A stretch of 64,000 nucleotides of DNA from Elizabethkingia occulta (GCF_002023715.1 NZ_MAHX01000007.1:1-64000), one strand, 5' to 3'; counted from the stretch's first letter, positions 8,680-17,942 are shown. Made by a program: numbers and translations. The notes: generated by a model from the letters alone, not told the origin.

Positions 8680-11022
8680 TTAAATCACTACTTCAATGTT
8701 ATTTGTTTCAAAATATGTAAAAAGGTTTTGTTTGGTATCACTAATTACTTCTTCTGTGCGATAAATACTACACCAGAATTTTATAAGTATACCGAAATTA
8801 TCTTTAGACAGGGTATTGTAATATATTTGACAGGACCTTGAATGTTCTGCCAGTGGAACATTGGCTATAGCTTTGTGGATGATCTGATTAATATCTTCTG
8901 GTGTAGCATTGCCTTTCAGGCTAAAGCTTATTTCAATCTGTTTTAGATTGTCGGTATAAGTCCAGTTTGTAATATTCTGGGAAAGCAGACTTCCGTTAGG
9001 AATTATAATTTCTGATCCGTTGGGCGCATTTATTTTGGTAGTACGAAGATCCATGGATTTTACCCGTCCCTTTTGCGAATTGAGTTCAATGATATCTCCA
9101 ATCTGTATTGCCTTATCAAATATCAGGATAATACCGGATACAAAGTTACTGACAATCCCCTGTAGACCTAGCCCGACGCCAACGCCCAGAGCACCAAGAA
9201 TAATACTTAATTTGTTCAGAGGTATACCGGATGCTAATATGGCCAGCATGTAACCACCGATCAGCAATATTAGTCTTATAATTAATAGTCTTGAATGCTG
9301 ACTTTTATTAATGTTCTCTTCATCTTCTTCCTCAATCTCACCAAAGAAATATGCCACATATTTTTGCAGTAAATGTGCCATCCATATTAAAGCAAAAAAC
9401 AGGATTACACTTCCCATAGTAAAGGTGAAGTTTCCGATGCTGACAGGATGGCTTAGCAAATTGGTAATAGCACTTTGGATTCCGCTCCAGATATTTAGGC
9501 TGGAAGCTGTAACAAGAAACCACATATAACCAGTTATGATGATAAAAGGTGTTTTGAGGTTATCCGAAAGACTTTTGTGATCAAAGATTGCAGTAATTCC
9601 TCTTTGTACACGGATTCTGTATATCTGGAGTAAAATTATCTCTATAATTATCTTCAGTAAAACACTTAGAGCGATCACATATGTAAGGGCCACTGTCGCA
9701 CTAAGGCTTAGTGTATGTGATAAAGAAACTCTTCCAAAAAGATTGAATATAATGGACAACATACCGAAGCATATGAAAAAGAAACCTGCCCATCTAAAAA
9801 AGCTGAGCTTGAAAAGGTTATTATCCGCATTTTTGAGTTGTTTTATAATATAGTAAACAGCACCTGCATTAATCAATATGAAAATGCAACGCTCTAAGAA
9901 ACTTACCGGTACAAAAAGATTGATGAAGCTGAAAGCCGAAAAAAATGCGATAAGGAAAAGCCAGTTACCCATGCTTGCTTTTTGCCAGTTTTTGCGAAAA
10001 AGAAAACAGACACTTACTAAAAGAACAAAATGCAATAGTGTAGTAAATACTGCCGGAGCTGATAGATTTTTGAGAATAATGATATGAATGCCTAGAACGA
10101 GTACTGGTACAAGAGCTCCCTGATTAAGAAAATTAAAACTAAGCTTTTCTAGATTACTGATATATCCAGTCTTTCTCAGATACCTTAGGTTTGCATTTAT
10201 ATATAGCAACAAAAATAAAATTATAAGACTGACGGCAATCAGTCTTCCGGTAATATGATTAAGATAATAAAGTGTGACCTCTTTTTCAACTTTTATTTTT
10301 TCTGTGAAATTAGCAGGTAGATCATTTTTTACAACAGACGTTTCTGTTTTCCAAAGCAGTGGATACTCTTTTCTTAAAAGATTGAACTCCGATTTATGAA
10401 GCCTTTCTTCCACTGTTTGCAATGCATTGAAAATGGCGGTCTTATTATCAAGAATTTTTCTCTTTTTTTCATTCAATAGTTTAGCATTTTCACTGAGCAG
10501 TCCAGATGTCTTTTTATAGTGTTCTCCTAGTGCAAGCAGTTCTTTTGTAAATTGTTTTTGTCGCAACGTATCTTTAGCAAAAGCAATAATAGTTTTATCT
10601 TTCCCCAGAGAAGTAATTTGGTCTTGTATCTTACCTTGTATGCTGTCTTGTTTGTTGATCAGTTTACTCTGATCGTCTAGTTTCGTTTTTAGCTGTTGTA
10701 ATATTGTGTAGTACATCTGCTGATTGCGAACATTAAGATTTGCCGCTTTTATACTCCTCAGTATTATATCCAGATTTTTACTGGTATTATCTATATCTCC
10801 GAATAAAAGATACACATCTGTTGTAAATTCTGCATTGATATATGCTGATTGCAATATTTCACCAACTTTTTCAATCGCCAGCAGATAATCACTATCTGTA
10901 GTTTCATTCAGTAGTAAGTTGATCTTTTGCTGATCTTCATTTTTCTGTTTTTCCTGAGAAGAAAATAGCTGGGATAAAAGTGAGCAGAATATGATAATTA
11001 ATAAAACGTTTCTTTTTAGCAT
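8680..11022 (-). CDS. MscS-family mechanosensitive channel, large form
   Basis: A 780 aa inner-membrane channel expected to open under hypo-osmotic membrane tension. A signal peptide (ends near FSSQ) is followed by about 240 residues of periplasmic coiled-coil sequence, roughly ten hydrophobic segments, and the MscS pore and beta domain. The pore helix GALGVGVGLGLQGIVSNFVS has the Gly/Ala packing typical of MscS TM3, followed by GDIIELNSQKGRVKSMDLRT and a C-terminal alpha-beta part. It is far longer than E. coli MscS (about 286 aa) and resembles MscK/YbdG-like proteins with added N-terminal domains. No partner gene is visible. Confidence 0.88.
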   Translation of the reverse strand: MLKRNVLLIIIFCSLLSQLFSSQEKQKNEDQQKINLLLNETTDSDYLLAIEKVGEILQSAYINAEFTTDVYLLFGDIDNTSKNLDIILRSIKAANLNVRNQQMYYTILQQLKTKLDDQSKLINKQDSIQGKIQDQITSLGKDKTIIAFAKDTLRQKQFTKELLALGEHYKKTSGLLSENAKLLNEKKRKILDNKTAIFNALQTVEERLHKSEFNLLRKEYPLLWKTETSVVKNDLPANFTEKIKVEKEVTLYYLNHITGRLIAVSLIILFLLLYINANLRYLRKTGYISNLEKLSFNFLNQGALVPVLVLGIHIIILKNLSAPAVFTTLLHFVLLVSVCFLFRKNWQKASMGNWLFLIAFFSAFSFINLFVPVSFLERCIFILINAGAVYYIIKQLKNADNNLFKLSFFRWAGFFFICFGMLSIIFNLFGRVSLSHTLSLSATVALTYVIALSVLLKIIIEIILLQIYRIRVQRGITAIFDHKSLSDNLKTPFIIITGYMWFLVTASSLNIWSGIQSAITNLLSHPVSIGNFTFTMGSVILFFALIWMAHLLQKYVAYFFGEIEEEDEENINKSQHSRLLIIRLILLIGGYMLAILASGIPLNKLSIILGALGVGVGLGLQGIVSNFVSGIILIFDKAIQIGDIIELNSQKGRVKSMDLRTTKINAPNGSEIIIPNGSLLSQNITNWTYTDNLKQIEISFSLKGNATPEDINQIIHKAIANVPLAEHSRSCQIYYNTLSKDNFGILIKFWCSIYRTEEVISDTKQNLFTYFETNNIEVVI

Positions 11023-11758
11023 TTGAATAAGTAATAATTTGTGTGAACCAACTGTTTAAGAGCTAAACAGAATTGACAGACTATAATTGTAGCCTATGTT
11101 AATGTAAACGCAATAGTTGGTATACAGAAGATGTTATTTATTATTTTGCGTAAATAAGAAATTGTTTTAAATAATAAAATGACAGATTTGTGTCATTTTT
11201 GAAATTGCTATTCAGTTAGTTGTATAAAAAGTAATAGGTAAAGGATATATTGTTTTCGTACATTACAGGAAAAAGTAATATATAAAGGGGATATTGATAT
11301 AGATGTTATTCCGGCAGATATCATGATTTTTGCTTAGATAAAATTCTATCCTTATTTTGAACAACAAATAATAAACAAACATATAATGATGATGAAAAGT
11401 AAACGAATAAACAAGGAATCATACCCGGTAACGAGTACGTTACAAATACAAACCATTATTAGTCCTGCTTCAATATTACTTTAAACAGGCAGGGTGTTAC
11501 AGGGAGTTTTCCATACAGAAATAGATATGATTGCTGAATAATTTTTATTCACAACAGGCGGAAAACTGAAATTAAACAGCTTATTCATAATGACTAAATG
11601 ATTAAAGAGAATGGGCATGTGTGATAACTGTATTTTGTAAATGTGTAAATAATATGCACCTGCTGGTCTATGCTTTTTTCTGTGTACTAAATCTGTCTTC
11701 TGACACCTTCCTTTTAAGTATGTAAGTATTTAGATCTTATAGTCTTTATTCTGATCAT
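11023..11758. other. Gap of about 740 bp before a regulator gene
   Basis: AT-rich DNA holding the upstream region of the channel gene (minus strand) and of the LuxR-type gene (plus strand). The only open frame worth mention is a 32-codon frame at 11386-11484, listed separately. No terminator or repeat was found. Confidence 0.5.
11386..11484 (+). CDS. Possible 32 aa peptide, weakly like the YxxP family
   Basis: It starts with three ATG codons and a lysine-rich stretch, then NKESYPVTSTLQIQTIISPA. The order (basic start, Y-P, alternating hydrophobics, small residues) recalls the YxxP/GIAA peptides nearby, but the match is short and the GIAA block is absent. It lies about 275 bp before regulator copy 3. 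It may be a shortened relic or chance. Confidence 0.25.
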   Translation: MMMKSKRINKESYPVTSTLQIQTIISPASILL

Positions 11759-12388
11759 ATGAAGATAAATATTGAAACGCACCTGATCATACTATGGTTG
11801 GTACATATACCCTTTTCTTGTAATTCGGCTTTAAAAACTGAATCATATAATAATTCTGATATGCCATCATCATATAAAAATGATGTCAGGTATAATAATG
11901 TGATATATTTATTAACCGCCGATATTGCTGAATTGAAAGCAGATAGAAGAGATAATATTTTAATATATACAGGTATGCTTTTGGCTTCTGCCTTGGGACT
12001 GGGTTTATTTGTATATAAGAGGGTTAGTATATCGGAATCTAAAAGAAAAATTTTAGAGAATGAAACCAAGATACTGAAAACAAAAATTCATGATAAAAGT
12101 TTTGATGAGGTAATAGCATTGGCAAAAAAGAATGATACCGTATTTTTTACCAAGTTCACTGCTTTATATCCGGATTTTGTACCTGGCCTGCAAAAGATTA
12201 ATCCAGATTTGAAACGTTCAGAACTTATGTTTTGCGCTATGCTAAAACTCAATTTCTCTTCAAAAGAAATTGCAAATATTACCGGGGTATTACATACCTC
12301 TGTACAGAAAAGGAAAAATAAAATTCGAAAGAGGCTTAATATTCCCAGTGAAGCCGATCTTTATTTTTTCTTTGATCAGTTGGGATGA
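11759..12388 (+). CDS. Single-pass membrane LuxR-type regulator (copy 3)
   Basis: A 209 aa regulator. The N-terminus looks like a signal or lipoprotein leader (HIPFSC), followed by a short outside part, one membrane helix (about 69-88), a coiled coil, and a C-terminal HTH (LNFSSKEIANITGVLHTSVQ, then KRKNKIRKRLN). The block before the HTH (FFTKFTALYPDFVPGLQ) matches FIPLFREAFPYFYNNL of the six-helix regulators, so the cytoplasmic half is homologous while the membrane half differs. It lies 203 bp upstream of peptide copy 4, the same order as in the other units. Confidence 0.75.
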   Translation: MKINIETHLIILWLVHIPFSCNSALKTESYNNSDMPSSYKNDVRYNNVIYLLTADIAELKADRRDNILIYTGMLLASALGLGLFVYKRVSISESKRKILENETKILKTKIHDKSFDEVIALAKKNDTVFFTKFTALYPDFVPGLQKINPDLKRSELMFCAMLKLNFSSKEIANITGVLHTSVQKRKNKIRKRLNIPSEADLYFFFDQLG

Positions 12389-12591
12389 GAAATGTCCTGA
12401 AACTGTCTGTTAATTATTGTTTATCAGTAATATATAATTAAAGGTAATAGGCAGGGGATAGGTGCAAATAGAAAATAAATGATAAAGTATGATCCAAAGG
12501 ATAGTATAATATAAGGATTAATTGAATAGATATTTTGACTTTTGTTTACGCAAAATGATGAGCCTGAATTACATATAAAACAAAAACACAA

Positions 12592-12789
12592 ATGATGAAA
12601 AAAAGTAAAAAAACTGAATGTGGCTTTTGCAAAGAAAGCTACAAAGAACCTGTATTGATTGTAGAGTCAGTAGAGTTGGAGTACGGCATAGCTGCCGGAT
12701 CTGCAAAAGTAATCCCTCCTGATTCCTCAGGATCTGTAAAAGAAGAATGGGATACCGGAGCAGATGATAATCGTACTATAGAATGGTAA
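12592..12789 (+). CDS. YxxP/GIAA-family peptide (copy 4)
   Basis: A 65 aa peptide with a lysine-rich start, one CGFC pair, the core block YKEPVLIVESVELEYGIAA then GSA, and an acidic tail VKEEWDTGADDNRTIEW. Its layout matches copies 1-3, including the Trp residue in the tail and the Trp end of copy 3. A second ATG one codon later is equally possible as the start. No intact lipoprotein gene follows; only an 11-codon frame stands where it would begin. Confidence 0.72.
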   Translation: MMKKSKKTECGFCKESYKEPVLIVESVELEYGIAAGSAKVIPPDSSGSVKEEWDTGADDNRTIEW

Positions 12790-12811
12790 TACAATCCTAA
12801 AATCACAAAAG

Positions 12812-12847
12812 ATGAAAAACAAAGTCAGAAATGACATTAGTTTTTAG
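12812..12847 (+). pseudogene. Stub at the expected start of a lipoprotein gene
   Basis: An 11-codon frame, MKNKVRNDISF, begins 22 bp after peptide copy 4, the same place where lipoprotein genes begin after copies 1 and 3 with MKMKSK and MKSK. It is probably the remains of a deleted third lipoprotein gene. It is very short, so chance cannot be excluded. Confidence 0.3.
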
Positions 12848-12911
12848 AATAATATACAAAAACACACTTCAGAAATATTATTCATTAGTCAGCAAATTTA
12901 ATTTGCAGGAA

Positions 12912-12940
12912 CAGATGGCCTTCGGGGCATCTGTTTTTTA
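12912..12940 (+). terminator. Terminator of the peptide copy 4 unit
   Basis: ACAGATGGCC and GGGGCATCTGT form a hairpin around a TTCG tetraloop, followed by six T. Confidence 0.88.
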
Positions 12941-12980
12941 ATGTATCATAGTTATAATCAGAAAAATGTTGTTGTGGAAT

Positions 12981-13005
12981 AAAAAAAACAGGCCTTAAGG
13001 CCTGT
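12981..13005 (-). terminator. Terminator of threonine aldolase gene
   Basis: ACAGGCCTTAAGGCCTGT is an 18-bp perfect palindrome (12988-13005), followed on the minus strand by eight T. Confidence 0.85.
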
Positions 13006-13021
13006 AATGTGAATGTATTTA

Positions 13022-14059
13022 TTAAAACTTTATATTGCTTATTCTTTCTGCAAACAAGTTTAATTGTTCATCCGAAAAATCCAGGTGAGTAACAAACCGC
13101 ACAAGGTCTTTACCAAAAGAAGAACAATAAATGTTATTTTCTCTAAGTTTATTTACAAATGTTGCAGAGTCAATAGTGTTTGGAAGCTTAGCCATTACAA
13201 TATTAGTAGCGACTGGATTAATATATTCAATTTCGGGTAGCTCATTGAGGATTTTTTCCAGCTCTTTTGCTCTTTTATGATCGTCCTTTAGCAGGTCTAC
13301 ATGATTATCCAGTGCATAAATTCCTGCAGCAGCCAATCCTCCGGCCTGTCTCCAGCCTCCACCCATCAATTTTCTCAGGCGTCTGGCTTTGGTGATTTTA
13401 TCTTTTTTGCCAATAAGTAAAGAACCTACCGGACAACCCAATCCTTTGGAAAGACATATAGAAATTGTATCAAAAGTTTTTCCATAATCTAAAGGTGTTT
13501 CTTCTGTTTCTGCCAGGGCATTGAAAAGTCTGGCTCCGTCCAGATGGAGTGCAATGTTATTTTGTGTGCAAACTTCTTTAATTTTTATAATTTCTTTAAA
13601 ATCGTAAAAAGCACCACCACCTTTGTTTGTGGTATTTTCCAAAGCTACAAGACTTGTTATAGGTTGGTGAATATCTTCCGGGTTATTAATGGAAGTTTTT
13701 ACAGATTCTGCAGTGATCATACCATATTTACCTTCCAATGGTCTTACGGAACATAGTGAATTTACTGCAATTCCTCCGCCTTCATACAAATAGATATGTG
13801 CTGTTTTATCACAGATAACTTCATCCCCGGGTTGTGTATGTACTTTTATTCCCAACTGATTCGTCATTGTACCTGTAGGGCAGAAAAGAGCTGCCTCCAT
13901 TCCGAACATTGCTGCTACTTTTTTTTCCAGTTCATTAACCGTAGGATCCTCACCATATACATCGTCTCCTAAGGCTGCATTTGTCATTGCTTCTTTCATC
14001 CCTCTTGTAGGAAGTGTGAGGGTGTCACTTCTTAAATCTATTCTGCTTAGATTAATCAT
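13022..14059 (-). CDS. ltaE: Low-specificity L-threonine aldolase
   Basis: A 345 aa PLP enzyme that splits threonine and allo-threonine to glycine and acetaldehyde. The N-terminal [16 protein letters not shown] and [15 protein letters not shown] blocks are family hallmarks. [10 protein letters not shown] carries the PLP-binding Asp, and [15 protein letters not shown] holds the PLP lysine. The length matches the family. It stands alone: its terminator lies just downstream, and the upstream gap holds repeats, so it has its own promoter near 14070-14150. Beta-eliminating lyases of the same fold are the alternative, but the motif set favours threonine aldolase. Confidence 0.92.
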   Translation of the reverse strand: MINLSRIDLRSDTLTLPTRGMKEAMTNAALGDDVYGEDPTVNELEKKVAAMFGMEAALFCPTGTMTNQLGIKVHTQPGDEVICDKTAHIYLYEGGGIAVNSLCSVRPLEGKYGMITAESVKTSINNPEDIHQPITSLVALENTTNKGGGAFYDFKEIIKIKEVCTQNNIALHLDGARLFNALAETEETPLDYGKTFDTISICLSKGLGCPVGSLLIGKKDKITKARRLRKLMGGGWRQAGGLAAAGIYALDNHVDLLKDDHKRAKELEKILNELPEIEYINPVATNIVMAKLPNTIDSATFVNKLRENNIYCSSFGKDLVRFVTHLDFSDEQLNLFAERISNIKF

Positions 14060-14287
14060 TTCGTGTATGTTTTTTATTGTAAGGTTAAATTTATAGTATT
14101 ACATTTTTAAATCCAAATATTTTTAATTGCTTATAGATCTATTTAGAATGTGTTATAGTAAAACTTTAACTTTAAAATAAAATGACTCAGACTTTAAACA
14201 AAATTTTAATGTGATTTCATTATTGAAATTTTTAATATAGAATGAAAAATTTATATTTTTGGAAAAGTGATTGCGGCTAAATTATAT

Positions 14288-14676
14288 TAAATAAAAAGAG
14301 ACTATCTGAAAGACAGTCTCGATTTTTTAGAAATCTCCTTCTTCTTAATAAATAACCTCAAAAGACCAATCTCTCTGTTTATATATTGTGTTTGTGTTTT
14401 TATAAATCAGTTGTTTCGAGAAAATCGGTCGAAGGTTATATGGACACTTCTGTAATAAATTTCATCATTTGTGTTTTTTATAACTATAGTTTAGTTTAGT
14501 ATAGTATTTGTTGCATAGTCATAAAATATTTACCGGAAATTAAAAAGCCTCCTACTGCATTTTAATTTTGTGTTTCGTTTGGTAAATTTTGCTTCTACAA
14601 AGTAACAACATCCGGAAGTAAAACGTCTAATAAAGTACATCGATAGATATCGATAAGAACATAGATATATATCGAT
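14288..14676. repeat. Direct repeat copy 1 (non-coding, about 390 bp)
   Basis: It begins with a hairpin (GACTATCT / AGACAGTC) that has T runs on both sides, so it can terminate in either direction. About 230 bp then match copy 2 almost without change (from GAAATCTCCTTCTTC to CATTTGTGTTTTTTATAAC), followed by a more variable part and a block of ATCGAT-type palindromes. A short minus-strand frame of about 39 codons runs through it, without a good start codon. It is more likely an RNA or repeat element than a gene. Confidence 0.75.
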
Positions 14677-14780
14677 TATTTACTGATAAAAAAAGTAGGT
14701 AGCGAGCTTCTTCCAAAAGAGCCCGAAGAGTATGAGACTTTTTACCTCCGATTAATGTGCTTGCTGGGTTTATTGAAGTG

Positions 14781-15154
14781 TAAATAAAAAGACTGTCTGA
14801 AAGACAGTCTCAATTTTTTAGAAATCTCCTTCTTCTTAATAATTAACCTCAAAAGACCAATCTCTCTGTTTATATATTGTGTTTGTGTTTTTATAAATCA
14901 GTTGTTTCGAGAAAATCGGTCGAAGGTTATATGGACACTTCTGTAATAAATTTCATCATTTGTGTTTTTTATAACTATAGTTTAGTATTTGCATAGCTAT
15001 AAAACATTTACCCGAATTAAAAAGCCTCCTACCGCATTTTTAATTTTGTGTTTCGTTTGGTAAATTTTGCTTATACAAAGAAACGACATCCGGAAGGAAG
15101 ATGCCTAATAAAAGGCATCGATATATATCGATAAAGGTGTAGATATATATCGAT
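14781..15154. repeat. Direct repeat copy 2 (non-coding, about 375 bp)
   Basis: It matches copy 1 in the same orientation, with the start about 493 bp further on. The hairpin here is perfect: AGACTGTCT / AGACAGTCT. It ends with a 16-bp palindrome ATCGATATATATCGAT and a second ATATATATCGAT. It lies just beyond the end of the response-regulator gene, so its hairpin or palindromes may stop that transcript. Confidence 0.75.
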
Positions 15155-15199
15155 GATTAGTCGATGTTCAACAGGAATGAATAAAGAATTCCAGGAATT

Positions 15200-15853
15200 C
15201 TATATTTTATGATGGGTTTTGATAAGCTCTATGAGCTCTACAAGATTTTCTATTTTTAGTTTATCGAAGATATTCTTCTTGATCGTACTTACCGTATTTT
15301 GCTTTATATCCAGCTGATTTGCAATTTCCAGATTTCCATATCCCTCTGCATACATCTCTGCAATCTGTAGCTCTCTCTTGGTAAGACTGCTAAGAGGATT
15401 GATTGAATTAGGATTGTTAGCATATTGTACCAAAAGATTACGGGATATTTCGGAGATGTATTCGCCTTTTTGAACAATACTTCGGATAGCTTGTTCAACC
15501 TCTTCCTCTTCGCTTAATTTGCTAAGATAGCCATTAGCTCCTGCATGTATAAACTTTATCGCATGCAGATTTTCTTCAAGACCGGAGAAGATGAGAATTC
15601 TGAGATTGGGATATAAACTTTTCAGTTTTGGTAGTATATGCAGACTGTTTCCGTCTGGGAAATGTGCATCAACAATCAGGATATTTACATTTTTTGATTC
15701 TATCAGTTCCTCGATCTGGTGTAAAGATGAGGTATGATAAACTGTAGCATCAGGAATACATTCATGAATTACAATTTCGATTCCGTGCCGTACAATACTA
15801 TGATCATCTGCCAAAAGGAATGTTATTTCTTTATGCTCTGTCTGTAACTCCAT
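15200..15853 (-). CDS. NarL/FixJ-type response regulator
   Basis: A 217 aa response regulator. The receiver domain (about 10-125) shows the acidic pair LLADDHS, the phospho-acceptor Asp in ILIVDAHFPDG and the Lys in YLSKLSEEE. The C-terminal LuxR-type HTH contains LTKRELQIAEMYAEGYGNLE and KQNTVSTIKKNI. The ATG at 15853 was preferred to an upstream TTG. The gene overlaps the end of the histidine kinase gene by 23 bp, so the two form a translationally coupled two-component system. Targets are not visible in the sequence. Confidence 0.9.
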   Translation of the reverse strand: MELQTEHKEITFLLADDHSIVRHGIEIVIHECIPDATVYHTSSLHQIEELIESKNVNILIVDAHFPDGNSLHILPKLKSLYPNLRILIFSGLEENLHAIKFIHAGANGYLSKLSEEEEVEQAIRSIVQKGEYISEISRNLLVQYANNPNSINPLSSLTKRELQIAEMYAEGYGNLEIANQLDIKQNTVSTIKKNIFDKLKIENLVELIELIKTHHKI

Positions 15854-17612
15854 TACTATCAATATTTAAATTTATACTGAATGTTACCTGTGTTCCTTTA
15901 CGGAGCTCACTCGCAACTGATATTTCACCATTAAACAATTCTACTATCTCTTTACATAAATTCAGACCCAGTCCGGCACCAAGATTATCAATTTCATCAG
16001 AAACCATACCCTGATAATAAGGTTCAAAGATCTTTTTAAGATCAGTTTCCGAGATTCCGGAACCAGTATCACTTACGACTGTTGTCAGAATAATCTTATC
16101 CGAACCCGACATTTGGGTAGTAAGGTTAAGGTCTATCTGCCCGTTTTCTGTAAACTTATTGGCATTCCCCAGAATATTCATCAATAACTGGTTGATTTTT
16201 ATATTATCTGAATATATAATAATATCTGCAGGGATTTGATCATTTACAACAAACTTGTTGTTTCTGGTCTCTATGTACGGAGTGATAGCTGTTGCAATAG
16301 CACTGATTTCATCTTTAAGATTGAAGGTTGTATTGACTAATTTCTGGCCGGCATCCTGATTTTTTGTATACTCCAGAATCTGATTGGATTGTATAAGCAA
16401 AGAACTGTTGGTAAACTTTATCGAATTAAGGTAACCCTTTATAGCTTCGTCTTTTGTTGTTCTGGTAATTTTATCAATGAAAATATTAATAATTTTTAGC
16501 GGCGACCTTAGTTCGTGGCTCAGCATACCCAATATTCTGTTTTTGAAGCCGAGATTCTTTTTATTTAACTCATTGGCTTCATTAAGTTTCATTTCGTATA
16601 TAAATGCGATTCTTGTGAAATACATAATCAGAATGGATACAATAAACATAAGCACCATTAACCCTAGTACCAGATAAGTTCTGGTTTTACTATTCCTGGA
16701 ATTTTGTTCGTTGTATTCTTTTTCTAACTCGGACTTGAAACCTTTAATAGCATTTTCATAAACATCAATAAGCCCGTTACTGTAAACCAGTAATTTATTG
16801 AAGTTACTATAAAACCGAAGATTGTCCCGCTGGCTTTTAGCAGCAGATAACTGTACTTTTTTTATCTGATCCGAATAATGCTTATTTATAGATTTTATAG
16901 CATTATTCATTTCTGTTTTTACATCCGAAATGTCTATTGTTTTATGTTTACTTTTGTCCTTGCTGTTATTAGTCACAGTAACAATAGTACTTTCTTTTTC
17001 TTTCTCCTTCTGAACATCGACTTTCCCTGTTATTGCATCTTTAAGACGACCAAAAAAGCCTTTCTTTTTAATTGTATCAGTAGTCGTAGTCGTAGTATGA
17101 GTCTGAGTCTGTACATCCAGATTATCAAAATTACTTTTATACTTTTCCGGTTCATAATATTGATCCTCGATTTTTGCAGGATGCTTTAGAGAAGATTGGT
17201 ATACAGAATCCATTAATACTTTCAGGTCTATCAGCTTTGGAGTATCCTTTTTTTGCCGGGCAATGCTATTTTTAAGTCCTGTACTTAGACTTTCGTATTC
17301 CCCAATTTTATCAAAATTACCTTTAAGTTTCTTTAGAGATTCAAAATAGAGTTTTAGGTCTTTGTCGTCCTGGCTGACCATATATTTTTGAAGATAATTC
17401 TGTGCTTCTGTGAAGTTCTTTCTTGAATTTTCAGTCAGTCCTCCCAGTGCTTTACTATCCTTTAGCTGACTTTCGATAAACTTTAGCTTCTTTTCGTTTG
17501 TGAATTCGTTGTAAAAGAAGACAGCTATGATAACCTGTATCAGTAAGATGCACAGTATTAATGAGTAATGAACAATTTTCCTCAATTTAAAATTTAAGAA
17601 TTTATATTTCAT
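15831..17612 (-). CDS. Membrane sensor histidine kinase
   Basis: A 593 aa kinase. TM1 (about 13-33) and TM2 (about 310-332) enclose a long extracytoplasmic, mostly helical region with an odd low-complexity Thr/Lys stretch (HTTTTTTDTIKKK). The H-box MLSHELRSPLKIINIF (about 360) carries the phospho-acceptor His. The ATP-binding domain has the N-box NILGNANKFTENG, DTGSGISETD and GAGLGLNLCKEIVELF. It is paired with the overlapping NarL-type response regulator, an unusual pairing for a HisKA/HATPase kinase but common in Bacteroidetes. The ligand is unknown. Confidence 0.9.
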   Translation of the reverse strand: MKYKFLNFKLRKIVHYSLILCILLIQVIIAVFFYNEFTNEKKLKFIESQLKDSKALGGLTENSRKNFTEAQNYLQKYMVSQDDKDLKLYFESLKKLKGNFDKIGEYESLSTGLKNSIARQKKDTPKLIDLKVLMDSVYQSSLKHPAKIEDQYYEPEKYKSNFDNLDVQTQTHTTTTTTDTIKKKGFFGRLKDAITGKVDVQKEKEKESTIVTVTNNSKDKSKHKTIDISDVKTEMNNAIKSINKHYSDQIKKVQLSAAKSQRDNLRFYSNFNKLLVYSNGLIDVYENAIKGFKSELEKEYNEQNSRNSKTRTYLVLGLMVLMFIVSILIMYFTRIAFIYEMKLNEANELNKKNLGFKNRILGMLSHELRSPLKIINIFIDKITRTTKDEAIKGYLNSIKFTNSSLLIQSNQILEYTKNQDAGQKLVNTTFNLKDEISAIATAITPYIETRNNKFVVNDQIPADIIIYSDNIKINQLLMNILGNANKFTENGQIDLNLTTQMSGSDKIILTTVVSDTGSGISETDLKKIFEPYYQGMVSDEIDNLGAGLGLNLCKEIVELFNGEISVASELRKGTQVTFSINLNIDSNGVTDRA

Positions 17613-17942
17613 ATCTATTGGTCAACTAAATTAACTGTCTGATTACTTAAATCCGTTTGGGCTTTGTTTTTAACAATATAATATTTTTCCCGGAAATATC
17701 GTAATTGGTGCATATCATTCAATAGGCAAAGTTAATGTAATTTCTGTTTTTCTGTAGTAGTAAATGTCTGATAAAATGCAGGGTTTGCATTATATGACCC
17801 TAAATTTACGGGATTTTATACTAAGAAATCCAGTTGAATATAATTACAGAGCTTATAATACTATGATATATGAAGCAAAAAGCCCTGTTGCATGAACAAG
17901 GCTTTCTCTGTTTTACAGATCTGAATTATATCTGATTAAATA
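17613..17942. other. Gap with terminator, no gene
   Basis: 330 bp between the sensor kinase start and the M61 peptidase end, both on the minus strand. It holds the peptidase terminator near its left side and presumably the promoter of the kinase operon near 17620-17700. No open frame is worth listing. Confidence 0.5.
17879..17905 (-). terminator. Terminator of the M61 peptidase gene
   Basis: AAAGCCTTGTT / AACAGGGCTTT (minus strand, one mismatch) is followed by a short T run. Confidence 0.75.

Noticed and set aside
14288-15154. Two-unit CRISPR array
   Set aside because: The repeats are about 375-390 bp long and only two in number; no short regular repeats or spacers.
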